The notes below the pieces were generated by a model. It did not search any database, was not told where the DNA came from, and worked only from the letters and a program-made list of their open reading frames with translations. From Halomonas sp. BDJS001 (lineage in GTDB: Bacteria > Pseudomonadota > Gammaproteobacteria > Pseudomonadales > Halomonadaceae): 64,000 bases of DNA. The stretch spans positions 4,154,001-4,218,000 of the forward strand of contig NZ_CP110535.1 in NCBI RefSeq assembly GCF_026104355.1, in the 5' to 3' direction. Position 1 is the stretch's first letter. Every line of letters begins with the position of its first letter. A program made the translations under genes and the position numbers. This document shows positions 34,910 to 43,510 of this stretch, piece by piece.

Positions 34910-36361
34910 TTAAAGGCCGCCAACGCAGACATATTTAAGTTCAGTAAACTCATCCAACCCATGGTGGGAGCCTTCGCGACCCAGCCCGGACTCTTTCACA
35001 CCGCCAAACGGCGCCAGCTCGGTGGAGATCAGCCCTTCATTTACACCGACCATGCCGTATTCAAGCGCTTCCATGGTGTGCCAGATGCGGCGGTAGTCAG
35101 TGGAGTAGAAGTAGGCCGCCAGACCAAAGGGCGTATCGTTAGCCATGGCGATGGCCTCTTCATCGCGCTGGAAGCGGAACACCGGCGCTACCGGGCCAAA
35201 GGTCTCTTCATCGGCCACCGCCATCTTGGTGGTGACATCGGCGAGCACTGTGGGGGTAAAGAAGCGCTCGCCTGCGGCATGGGGCTTGCCACCGCAGAGT
35301 AGCCGCGCGCCTTGGTTGATGGCGTCATCCACATGGCGCTGAACCTTGTCCACTGCCGCTTGGTTGATCAGCGGGCCGATGATGCTACCTTCGGCCAGGC
35401 CGTCACCTACCTTGAGTGCATTCACACGCTCGGTGAGCTTGGCGACGAACGTATCGTAAATGCCGTCCTGCACCAGGAAGCGGTTGGTGCATACGCAGGT
35501 TTGTCCGGCGTTGCGGAATTTGGAGGCAATGGCGCCATCAACGGCGGCATCCACATCGGCGTCATCAAAGACGATAAACGGCGCGTTGCCGCCCAGTTCC
35601 ATGGCGGTTTTCTTCACCGTGCTGGCACACTGGGCCAGCAGGTGTTTGCCCACTGGCGTTGAGCCGGTAAACGACACTTTGCGCACCCGCGAATCAGTGG
35701 TAAGCACCTCCCCTACCGCTGCCGGTTTTGAGGCGGTAACCACGTTGATGGTGCCTGCTGGCAGGCCTGCTTCCAGCGCCAGGTAAGCGGCCGCCAGCGC
35801 GGTGAGCGGCGTGGCTTCAGCGGGCTTGATCACCACGGTGCAGCCCGCGGCCAGGGCCGGAGCGCACTTACGGGTAATCATCGCCAGCGGGAAGTTCCAG
35901 GGCGTAATGGCCGCCACCACACCGACCGGCTCGCGCAGCACCAGCAGGCGCTTGTCGGCGCCGTGACTGCGCAGGGTTTCACCGGCCATACGTTTGGCTT
36001 CTTCGGCGAAGAACTCGATAAATGAGGCACCGTAGATCACTTCGCCTTTGGCTTCCGCCAGCGGCTTGCCCTGCTCCAAGGTCATCAGGCGGGCCAGGTC
36101 ATCGGCGTGCTCAATGATCAGTTCAAACCAACGGCGCAGCAGCGCTGAGCGTTGCTTCACCGGCGTAGCGCGCCAAGCGGCACCAGCATTATAAGCGGCG
36201 GCCACCGCATCACGGGCATCATCCCCGTCCATATCGGCTACGCGGGCAATCGTTTCGCCGGTGGCGGGATTATCGACCGCAAATGTCTGTTTCCCTGCGC
36301 GCCACTCATCGCCAATCAGGCCCGCGACGCCATCGTGCAACCACTGTTCAATAAAGCTCAT
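34910..36361 (-). CDS. gabD: Succinate-semialdehyde dehydrogenase (NADP+-type)
   Basis: This 483-aa aldehyde dehydrogenase has the ITPWNFPLAMITRK segment, FTGSTPVGK, the general-base Glu in MELGGNAP and the nucleophilic Cys in QTCVCTNRF, as in GabD (about residue 287). It oxidises succinate semialdehyde to succinate. Position between the permease and gabT supports the assignment over other ALDHs. Confidence 0.95.
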   Translation of the reverse strand: MSFIEQWLHDGVAGLIGDEWRAGKQTFAVDNPATGETIARVADMDGDDARDAVAAAYNAGAAWRATPVKQRSALLRRWFELIIEHADDLARLMTLEQGKPLAEAKGEVIYGASFIEFFAEEAKRMAGETLRSHGADKRLLVLREPVGVVAAITPWNFPLAMITRKCAPALAAGCTVVIKPAEATPLTALAAAYLALEAGLPAGTINVVTASKPAAVGEVLTTDSRVRKVSFTGSTPVGKHLLAQCASTVKKTAMELGGNAPFIVFDDADVDAAVDGAIASKFRNAGQTCVCTNRFLVQDGIYDTFVAKLTERVNALKVGDGLAEGSIIGPLINQAAVDKVQRHVDDAINQGARLLCGGKPHAAGERFFTPTVLADVTTKMAVADEETFGPVAPVFRFQRDEEAIAMANDTPFGLAAYFYSTDYRRIWHTMEALEYGMVGVNEGLISTELAPFGGVKESGLGREGSHHGLDEFTELKYVCVGGL

Positions 36362-36391
36362 ACATTGCTCCTGGGTAACGTGTTAAGAGGC

Positions 36392-37807
36392 TTACAGATC
36401 CACTTTCATGTGACGGTCGCTATATTCGCGCCCGTAAGTGCGCAACGCATGCAGGTACAGCACGATGCCCAGCGCCGCCCAACCGGCAAAAATAGTCCAC
36501 TCCGCGACGCTCAGCGCCGCCGGGCTACCGGGCAGGTAGAGGCACGCCATACCGAAAGAGAGGATGATCGCAAGGATGCCGCACAGCTTGCCGTTATTCA
36601 CTTTGAATGGGCGGGGCATATCCGGCTCACGCACCCGCAGCACGACAAAGGAGATGGCGACAAACAGGTAGGCCAACACGATGCCTAAGCCCCCCGCATT
36701 AACGATCCATACCAGCGCCGGGCGGCCAAAGAAGGGTGCCAAGCAAGAGAGAAAGCCCATCATAAAGATGGCATTGGTCGGGGTTCTGTAGCGAGGGTGC
36801 AGCTTGGCGAACGGCGCAGGCAGCATGCCTGCTTTGGCCAGAGCATAGATTGCCCGCGAGCCGCCAATATAGAAGGCGTTCCAGCTAGTAATGATCCCCG
36901 CAATACCCGCCATGACCATTAAGTTGCTGGCCCACTCGGCATTAAACAGGCTGCCCATGGCGTCCGGCACGCTAAGCGAGCTTGCCGCCAGCTCATCGCT
37001 GTTCAACGCCAGGCTGGTGGCCAGAATGATCAGCGCGTACCACACCACCGCCAGGATCACCGACATCATCAGTACCTTGCCGATGGCTTTGTAGGGCAGG
37101 TTGATCTCTTCCGCCGCCTGGGGAATAACGTCAAAGCCCACAAACAGGAACGGCACCATCACCAGCACCGCCACTATGCCTGCGAACACGCCGCTATCGG
37201 CTTGAGTGAACAGCGGCATCATATTGATGGTTTCGCCTTCAAACAGCGAACCGGTGACAAACATCACCCCCACCAGCAGAATTAACCCGGTAACCACTTT
37301 TTGCAGCAACGCCGCGGTGGTCACGCCGAAGTAGTTGATGATCATCATGACCAGCGAACCGCCGACGCCTACCGCGACCCAGGTGGCTTTCACTTCCCAA
37401 CCGGCAATCGTCCAGAGGTGGCCAACGGCGTAGTTGGGTGCCAGGTGTTCGATCACCGTGGGCAGGGCGACGGCTTCAAAGGCCACTACGCTTAAGTAGC
37501 CCAAAATAATCGCCCAAGTGCACAAAAAAGAGGGCAAATGACCTAAAGCGCGGTAGCTGTAAACATGCTCGCCACCCACTTTGGGCATCGCAGCGGCAAG
37601 CTCTGCATAGGTGAGGCCGACCAAGACAATCGCTAAGCCGCCGATAATAAAGGCTATAATGGCGCCCAGGCTGCCAGCGGATTGAATCGCGGTACCGGTG
37701 AGTACAATCCAGCCCCAGCCGATCATCGCGCCGAAAGCCAGCGCTAGTACATCGCCACGGGCCAATACCCGGACGAGCCCTTCCTGTTCTGATGAGGGTG
37801 TGGTCAT
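36392..37807 (-). CDS. APC-superfamily amino-acid permease, likely for GABA or a related amino acid
   Basis: The 471-aa protein has about 12 helices and the APC N-terminal helix-1 motif FGAMIGWGWIVLTG. It imports an amino acid by proton or sodium symport. As first gene of the operon with gabD and gabT, and divergent from gabR, it probably brings in GABA. It is not a clear orthologue of E. coli GabP, so I leave the symbol empty. Confidence 0.88.
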   Translation of the reverse strand: MTTPSSEQEGLVRVLARGDVLALAFGAMIGWGWIVLTGTAIQSAGSLGAIIAFIIGGLAIVLVGLTYAELAAAMPKVGGEHVYSYRALGHLPSFLCTWAIILGYLSVVAFEAVALPTVIEHLAPNYAVGHLWTIAGWEVKATWVAVGVGGSLVMMIINYFGVTTAALLQKVVTGLILLVGVMFVTGSLFEGETINMMPLFTQADSGVFAGIVAVLVMVPFLFVGFDVIPQAAEEINLPYKAIGKVLMMSVILAVVWYALIILATSLALNSDELAASSLSVPDAMGSLFNAEWASNLMVMAGIAGIITSWNAFYIGGSRAIYALAKAGMLPAPFAKLHPRYRTPTNAIFMMGFLSCLAPFFGRPALVWIVNAGGLGIVLAYLFVAISFVVLRVREPDMPRPFKVNNGKLCGILAIILSFGMACLYLPGSPAALSVAEWTIFAGWAALGIVLYLHALRTYGREYSDRHMKVDL

Positions 37808-37967
37808 TTGAAATGTCCTGCGAGTTATTGGATGTTGTCGTAGGCGCTCAGGGGCGCAGTATCCTGATCCTGTTTTAGCCGTCTCGCTTCAAGCAGGCGC
37901 GTTTTAAACGGTGTTGCTAAACACAGGATAGCCACAAGCTAGCAGGCGAGAGAGAAAACACGAATGC

Positions 37968-37997
37968 ACCACTTTTGTGTTTAACTAGACCACTTTT
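37968..37997. promoter_or_regulatory. Direct repeats ACCACTTTT spaced 21 bp, candidate GabR operator
   Basis: ACCACTTTT occurs at 37968-37976 and 37989-37997, two helical turns apart, in the 279-bp divergent region between the permease and gabR. MocR/GabR-type dimers bind direct repeats on one DNA face. A third related element TTTTTATACG occurs at 37994 and again at 38022, and a GCACC/GGTGC inverted pair lies in between. Confidence 0.5.
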
Positions 37998-38086
37998 TAT
38001 ACGCACCGAAAGGGTGCATTATTTTTATACGGCTTTCGTCTAAGTGCCCGCGGTTAGAGGGTTAAGCGGGATTAAGGGGTGTCCAG

Positions 38087-39505
38087 ATGGATCGCAAGGA
38101 GGTCGTGCACCAACTTGTACAACTTTATGCACTCCAGCCGGAACGGTTGAGTAAGCAGGTGCGTATAGAGCAAGCATTGCGCCAGGCCATCACCCAGCAG
38201 TGGCCTTCCGGACTGCGGCTGCCCTCTCACCGGCAGTTGGCGGATGCCTTGGGCGTTGCCCGTCAAACCCTGGCACTGGCAATTCATACGCTACTCGAAG
38301 AGGCACTGCTTAAAACCGCCCACGGCCAAGGCACCTGGACGAGCCGCCCCGTGACACCAAACTCTCCCCTGCGTGGCAATGCGCAGCTCTCTCAACGTGC
38401 CCAGCGGGTACTGGATGGCCCTGGCGCTAGCGCAGTTCAAAGCGGCGCCTTTGTGCCCGGTATTCCTGATATCGCCCAGTTCCCGATGCGAAAATGGCGG
38501 CAGCTCTACGCCAGTGTGACGGTGCCGCAGAACGCCCTGCTGCTCTCCTACTCCACCGGTGGCTACGGGCCGTTAAAGCGCGCCATCCGCGATTTTTTGG
38601 CGCGCTGGCGCAATATTAGCTGCGACACGGAGCAGATCATCATCACCGACGGGACCCATAACGGCATTGAGCTATGCGCCGTGGCGCTGGCTGATGTTGG
38701 CGATACCGTGGCTATGGAGTCGCCCTGCTACTGGGGGGCGCGCAATGTCTTTACCGCCGCTGGTTTGGAAATCGAACCGGTGGCGTGGCTGCCAGGACAG
38801 GGACACCGCCTTCCACCTGTTTCTACCTCGGTGCAATTGGCCTACCTGACCGGCTCGCACCACTACCCGCTCAGCGTGCCTACCCGCGCGGCGGATAAAC
38901 AGCGCTTATGCGATGCCTTAGCGCCCGCATATATTGTCGAAGATGATTACGAGTTTAACCGCGACGACCATTCTAACCTGCTCTTCTATCCGCACTCGGA
39001 GCGCCACTTGCTGGTGGGCTCTTTTTCCAAGATGATGTTTCCAGGCCTGCGCTTAGGCTACTTAGTCGTGCCGCACCATTTAGCGGGTCCAATGAACCGC
39101 CTGCGCAGTGAACTCTTCCGCGAAGGACGCATGCTGGATCAGGCGGTGCTGGCACAGTTTATTTTTGATGGTGATCTGGACGTCTGGTGTCGACGCATTC
39201 AGCGCGACTACCTGGGGCGCCAACAGGTGCTACATGATCAGCTTCGCTCATTACCGCTAGTGCGCAGCGTTTCACCGCCCAGCAGCGCCATCAGCCTTTG
39301 CGTCGAGTTTGAACCGGGCGTTAACGATGTGGGAATCGCTCAGTCACTGCTGAAAGAGCATTTAATTGTGCGTCCATTAAGCCCAGTGTGTGCACCAACC
39401 GATCCGCGCGTCGGCTTAGTAATGGGCGTCGGCATGCTATCAGGGGAAACGCTGGTGCGTGAAGCACAGCGCCTGCGTCGCAGCCTGGAAGCACTGCTGC
39501 GCTAG
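38087..39505 (+). CDS. gabR: GabR-like MocR-family regulator (GntR HTH fused to aminotransferase fold)
   Basis: The 472-aa protein has a GntR winged helix at residues about 20-85 (LRLPSHRQLADALGVARQTL) and a class I aminotransferase-like domain with EDDYEFNRDD and the PLP-binding Lys in GSFSKMMFPGLRLGY. MocR proteins bind PLP and an amino-acid ligand to control the adjacent operon; GabR in Bacillus activates gabTD with GABA. Here it is divergent from permease-gabD-gabT, so the GabR role is well supported by context. A different amine ligand cannot be excluded. Confidence 0.88.
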   Translation: MDRKEVVHQLVQLYALQPERLSKQVRIEQALRQAITQQWPSGLRLPSHRQLADALGVARQTLALAIHTLLEEALLKTAHGQGTWTSRPVTPNSPLRGNAQLSQRAQRVLDGPGASAVQSGAFVPGIPDIAQFPMRKWRQLYASVTVPQNALLLSYSTGGYGPLKRAIRDFLARWRNISCDTEQIIITDGTHNGIELCAVALADVGDTVAMESPCYWGARNVFTAAGLEIEPVAWLPGQGHRLPPVSTSVQLAYLTGSHHYPLSVPTRAADKQRLCDALAPAYIVEDDYEFNRDDHSNLLFYPHSERHLLVGSFSKMMFPGLRLGYLVVPHHLAGPMNRLRSELFREGRMLDQAVLAQFIFDGDLDVWCRRIQRDYLGRQQVLHDQLRSLPLVRSVSPPSSAISLCVEFEPGVNDVGIAQSLLKEHLIVRPLSPVCAPTDPRVGLVMGVGMLSGETLVREAQRLRRSLEALLR

Positions 39506-39592
39506 GCGTTATTAATAGCGCACAGGTAAGGTAGGAAGTGTTTCTCAACACCTTATCCACAAGCTTTGAACGGTTTATACACAAGGACTTTT

Positions 39593-40273
39593 ATGCATCA
39601 CCCTGTTGATAATTTCATCGCCCCCTCTTCGGCTGCTTTCGCTAGGCTGCGCCTCTGGGCCTCACTAAGTCTTGTGCTCCTGCTCTCGGGTTGTGCCACC
39701 TTTGCGCCCAACCCACCCCAGGATCAAAGCAATATCTGCGAGATCTTCCGCGAGCAGCCTAGTTGGTACGACTACGCCCGGGAGTCGCAGAAAAAGTGGG
39801 GCACACCGATCGCCACCCAGATGGCGTTTATTCAACAGGAGTCATCGTTTCGCAGTCATATCCGTCCTGATCGCAAGTACTATCTAGGCTTTATCCCCGG
39901 CCCCCGCCCCTCTTCTGCTAAAGGCTACGCCCAGGCCCAAGACCCGGTTTGGGAAGAGTATGAGGATCAAGCGGGCAGCCTGTTTGCCCGGCGTACCCAT
40001 ATGAAGCACGCCACGGATTTTATTGGTTGGTACAACCGCCGCTCCCAGCAGCAGGCGGGCATATCGCTAACCAATCCTGAGCATCTCTACTACGCCTATC
40101 ATGAAGGCGCGGGCGGCTACCAACGTGGCACTTATCGCGGTAAGTCCCACGTGTTAAGCGCAGGGAGACAAGTAGCCGCTCGCGCTAATCGCTACCAAGC
40201 CCAGCTCAACAGCTGCGAAGCGGAGTTTCAGTGCCGCAAGTTTTATCAGGTCTGGCCGTTTTGCCGTCGTTAA
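39593..40273 (+). CDS. SLT-like (lytic transglycosylase) lipoprotein
   Basis: The 226-aa protein has a lipoprotein signal peptide with lipobox LLSGC (Cys about residue 35). The mature part carries an SLT-type fold: ATQMAFIQQESSFRS provides the catalytic Glu, and AKGYAQAQDPVW and YYAYHEGAGGYQRGTY follow the usual order. It should cleave peptidoglycan from the periplasmic face of a membrane. The ATG at 39593 has AAGGA five bases upstream; an upstream TTG start is unlikely. Single gene; no obvious partner. Confidence 0.85.
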   Translation: MHHPVDNFIAPSSAAFARLRLWASLSLVLLLSGCATFAPNPPQDQSNICEIFREQPSWYDYARESQKKWGTPIATQMAFIQQESSFRSHIRPDRKYYLGFIPGPRPSSAKGYAQAQDPVWEEYEDQAGSLFARRTHMKHATDFIGWYNRRSQQQAGISLTNPEHLYYAYHEGAGGYQRGTYRGKSHVLSAGRQVAARANRYQAQLNSCEAEFQCRKFYQVWPFCRR

Positions 40274-40304
40274 GAAAGAGTAAAAAAGAGCAAGGAAGAA
40301 CAGT

Positions 40305-41045
40305 ATGAGCCTATGGATAGGCATTGCTTTTGTGAGCGTGGTGTTTTTCACCTCGATGCTGTCGGGTGTGTTTGGCATGGCGGGCGGTTTGGTACTGCTG
40401 TGGTTTCTGCTGCTGATCTTTCCCGCAGGCACGGCCATGGCGGTGCACGGCGTTATCCAACTCACCGCGAATGGATCACGAGCGTGGCTATCGCGGCGCT
40501 TTATTGTCTGGCGTATTGTCGCTTTTATGACGCTTGGCGTACTGAGTGCCGCGGGCTTACTGCTGCTGTTTAACTACAGCCCTAATGCCGCCAGCGTATC
40601 GATTTTGATTGGCCTAATGCCGATTCTGGTGTGGATACCCAAGCGCTGGTTTCATCTGGACGCCAACCGCGCCAGCCACGCGCTGTGCTGTGGGATCGCC
40701 TCCGGCGGTTTGACAATAGCGGCGGGGGTGTCCGGGCCATTGATCGATATTTTCTTTGTGCGCTCTCGCATGGATCGACGTCAGGTAGTCGCCACCAAGG
40801 CGATGATTCAGGTGGTGGCGCACAGCATTAAGATCATCTTCTACCTGGGTGCCGCCATGGCGCTTAGTGCCGGAGAGTGGGGTATTGTGCTGCTAGCGGC
40901 GCCGTTTGCGATCTTGGGCACCCACACCGGCAACCGCATTTTACACCGCCTCACCGATGCCAACTTCCGCACCTGGACACGTTGGATCGTCACCGGTATT
41001 GGGGTCTTCTACTTACTACAAGGGGTATTCCTACTCACTCGTTAG
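40305..41045 (+). CDS. TSUP-family (TauE/SafE) membrane permease
   Basis: The 246-aa protein has about eight hydrophobic segments and the duplicated TSUP glycine-rich motifs (SGVFGMAGGLVLLWFL and a second repeat ASGGLTIAAGVSGPLID). TSUP proteins export or import sulfur-containing or organic anions. AAGGA precedes the ATG, and the gap from the lipoprotein is 31 bp. Substrate unknown. Confidence 0.82.
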   Translation: MSLWIGIAFVSVVFFTSMLSGVFGMAGGLVLLWFLLLIFPAGTAMAVHGVIQLTANGSRAWLSRRFIVWRIVAFMTLGVLSAAGLLLLFNYSPNAASVSILIGLMPILVWIPKRWFHLDANRASHALCCGIASGGLTIAAGVSGPLIDIFFVRSRMDRRQVVATKAMIQVVAHSIKIIFYLGAAMALSAGEWGIVLLAAPFAILGTHTGNRILHRLTDANFRTWTRWIVTGIGVFYLLQGVFLLTR

Positions 41046-41119
41046 CGTTGAGGAAGAGCCCAAGCGATTGGCGCGACATCATTGCTGCAACAGTTGCCGC
41101 ACAATACAAGCCAGTAATA

Positions 41120-41671
41120 TCAGAACGCCTTACCTGGCGTAGCGCAGCTGATTATCTTGCAGGGAACATCACCAATATTTCTGAAACGGTGCGGAGTGCT
41201 GGTCTTGAAATAGTAGGACTCCCCTGGCCCTAGGCGCCTCGTATTGCTTCCAACGATGATTTCAATCTCACCTTCCACGACAAAACCCGCCTCTTCACCA
41301 TAGTGGGTAATCATAGCTTGCCCGGTATCAGCACCCGGTAAATACCGCTCAACCATAAACGCCAAGGCACGATTAGGACGATTTGCCCCGACAAGTTTGA
41401 AGGAAATATCACCAGAGGCAATATCAACCAAATCATCCGCCGAATAGAACACCTGCTCCTGACTATCCAGATCCATGGTGAAAAAATCACCGACGCTCAT
41501 AGAGAAGGCGTTTAGGATTTTCTTCAGGGAACTGACGGATGGGCTAACTTTTCCTTGCTCTATTAGCGAAAGACTTGAATGGGTCACCCCACACAACTTG
41601 GCTAGTTCACGCTGCGAAATCCCTCGCTGCTTGCGCAGGGAGCGCAAGCTCGCACCCACGTCATCCGACAT
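41120..41671 (-). CDS. puuR: PuuR-like XRE-cupin transcriptional repressor
   Basis: The 183-aa protein has an XRE helix-turn-helix at residues about 8-60 (RKQRGISQRELAKLCGVTHS) and a C-terminal cupin (GADTGQAMITHYGEEAGFVVEG, PGESYYFKTSTPHRF). It follows E. coli PuuR along its length. PuuR represses the putrescine utilisation genes and is released by putrescine. The ATG at 41671 has GGAG ten bases upstream; an earlier TTG is less likely. A terminator separates it from nhaC, so it is transcribed on its own. Confidence 0.88.
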   Translation of the reverse strand: MSDDVGASLRSLRKQRGISQRELAKLCGVTHSSLSLIEQGKVSPSVSSLKKILNAFSMSVGDFFTMDLDSQEQVFYSADDLVDIASGDISFKLVGANRPNRALAFMVERYLPGADTGQAMITHYGEEAGFVVEGEIEIIVGSNTRRLGPGESYYFKTSTPHRFRNIGDVPCKIISCATPGKAF

Positions 41672-41737
41672 GCTTTTTTCACTCCCTATCAATAAGTAAA
41701 TTACGTTATTGGTCTATTGACGGGCACATAATAGCGC

Positions 41738-41761
41738 AAAAAAAACCCCACGGCTGTGGGG
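41738..41761 (-). terminator. Rho-independent terminator after nhaC
   Basis: CCCCAC-GGCT-GTGGGG forms a strong stem that on the minus strand is followed by eight T. It lies 72 bp after the nhaC stop and 67 bp before the puuR start. Confidence 0.85.
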
Positions 41762-41833
41762 CAAAAACTTAATTAAAAGGGCGCTTGCTACAAAAGATAA
41801 TTCGCTTAGCCGGTGTTCATCGTCGTGCTCAGC

Positions 41834-43288
41834 TCAAGCACTTCGAGCATCAGCCAACTCAGAGGCCACGTCAGACTCTTGCGGCTCGTTTTCGTAAGCA
41901 ATCCGGAAACCGGTAAAGCCGTAAAGAATCGCAAATAGCGGGCTAAGCAGCGCTAAAAAGGCATAGGGTGCGTAACTGAAAGCACTGACGCCTAGCGTGG
42001 CAAACATAAAGGCACCACAGGTATTCCAAGGCACTAGGGGCGACGTCATGGTGCCAGCATCTTCTACTGTGCGAGACAGGTTTTTCAGTTTAAGCGAGCG
42101 ACGCTGGTACTCTTTGGCATACATGCGGGCGGGCAAGATAATGCTGAGATACTGATCGCACCCCACGACATTAGCAGCCATCGCTGTCGCAACCGTAGTA
42201 GCAATCAGGCTACCCGTGGTCTTGGCCAGTTTGAGCAGGCTTTCCACGATGGTGCGGAAAAAACCAGCCGACTCAAGAATCCCGCCAAAGCTCATTGCAA
42301 TGATGATCAATGAGACCGTCCACATCATGGCGTCAGTACCGCCGTTGGTCAGCAGGTCGTCTACAGTGACATTACCCGTATCTACCGCATAGCCTTCCAC
42401 AAAAATAGTGAAGCTATCACCTAGAGGTACACCCTGAACCACAATCGCGCAGATGATTCCCATTAGCGAGCCAACAGCAAGCGCAGGAATGGCCGGCACC
42501 TTCTTGACCATCATCACGATAACTGCCGCAGGCACCAGCAGCAGCCAGGGGCTAATGATAAATAGTTCATTTAAGCTCTGCTGTAACTCCGCAACTTGTG
42601 TCGCGCCATCGCCGGAAGGCGTCATGTTCAGGCCAATAATGGTGTAAAGCACCAGTGCCACCGCGAGCGCAGGAACCGTGGTGTAGAGCATATAGCGAAT
42701 GTGTTCAAACAGATCGACACCGACGACACCTGGCGCCATGTTGGTAGTTTCGGAAAGCGGAGAAATCTTGTCGCCAAAATAAACCCCAGAGATCACGGCG
42801 CCGGCTACCATCGCAGGGTTAAGGCCGAGCCCTTCACCGACGCCCATCAAGGCGATACCAATAGTGCCGGCCGCCGTCCAGGCGTTACCGCCAGCCAACG
42901 ATACCAAGCAGCAGATCAGGCACGCCGCAACCAAAAAGTAGTCTGGTGCCAGAATGCTCAGGCCGTAATAGATCATGGTGGGCACAATCCCACCGGCAAT
43001 CCAGTAGCCAATAATGGTGCCGATAATGATGAGAATCACAATCGCCTGAGTGGTCAGGCCAATAGAGCGCATGATTCCCGCTTCGAGATGCTTCCAGCGA
43101 CTACCCGTCGCAATAGCCACTATCGTCGCTACAATCGCACTCAAAAAAAGTGGCAAGTGCGGGTCAGTTTCGAAATAGCCGATAAAGACGCCCAATGACG
43201 CCGCCATAAACACAACGGGTATCATGGTCGCTTTCAAACTTGGGCGGGGAGTTTCCTGGTCTTCCTTAGCAGTGTGGTCAGTCGACAT
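41834..43288 (-). CDS. nhaC: NhaC-family Na+/H+ antiporter-like transporter
   Basis: The 484-aa membrane protein has about 11 helices and the NhaC signature (GGNAWTAAGTIGIALMGVGEGLG and VYFGDKISPLSETTNMA). NhaC exchanges sodium for protons in alkaliphiles and halophiles. It sits inside the putrescine gene cluster on the same strand, where a polyamine or amine importer would be expected, so an amine or dicarboxylate exchange role is conceivable. The 222-bp gap to puuC contains a hairpin but no gene. Confidence 0.88.
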   Translation of the reverse strand: MSTDHTAKEDQETPRPSLKATMIPVVFMAASLGVFIGYFETDPHLPLFLSAIVATIVAIATGSRWKHLEAGIMRSIGLTTQAIVILIIIGTIIGYWIAGGIVPTMIYYGLSILAPDYFLVAACLICCLVSLAGGNAWTAAGTIGIALMGVGEGLGLNPAMVAGAVISGVYFGDKISPLSETTNMAPGVVGVDLFEHIRYMLYTTVPALAVALVLYTIIGLNMTPSGDGATQVAELQQSLNELFIISPWLLLVPAAVIVMMVKKVPAIPALAVGSLMGIICAIVVQGVPLGDSFTIFVEGYAVDTGNVTVDDLLTNGGTDAMMWTVSLIIIAMSFGGILESAGFFRTIVESLLKLAKTTGSLIATTVATAMAANVVGCDQYLSIILPARMYAKEYQRRSLKLKNLSRTVEDAGTMTSPLVPWNTCGAFMFATLGVSAFSYAPYAFLALLSPLFAILYGFTGFRIAYENEPQESDVASELADARSA

Positions 43289-43412
43289 AATGTTCTCACT
43301 TAATGTTTGATTATTGGTCGTCGTATTTCCGTTAGGAAATCATTGCAGTGATGGCGACTCCGATTATTGTTATGCTTGTTTTTATTGGTTTTTCAGGCAC
43401 AAGGCCTCCTTG

Positions 43413-43446
43413 GCGAGGTATCACGGCATTTGCCGCGACACCTCGC
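43413..43446 (-). terminator. Hairpin between puuC and nhaC
   Basis: GCGAGGT and ACCTCGC enclose an inner CGGCA/TGCCG stem 65 bp after the puuC stop. Without a T-run it may be a partial terminator or an mRNA-stabilising element within the cluster. Confidence 0.45.
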
Positions 43447-43510
43447 GCTGTTGAATCGAATCAATAAAGGGTGAAGTGCCCAGGCGAAGCTCGTTACGAA
43501 CTTCGATGGT

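Noticed and set aside
42596-43198. 200-codon plus-strand frame opposite nhaC
   Set aside because: Arg/His/Asn-rich antisense translation of a membrane protein gene; typical shadow.
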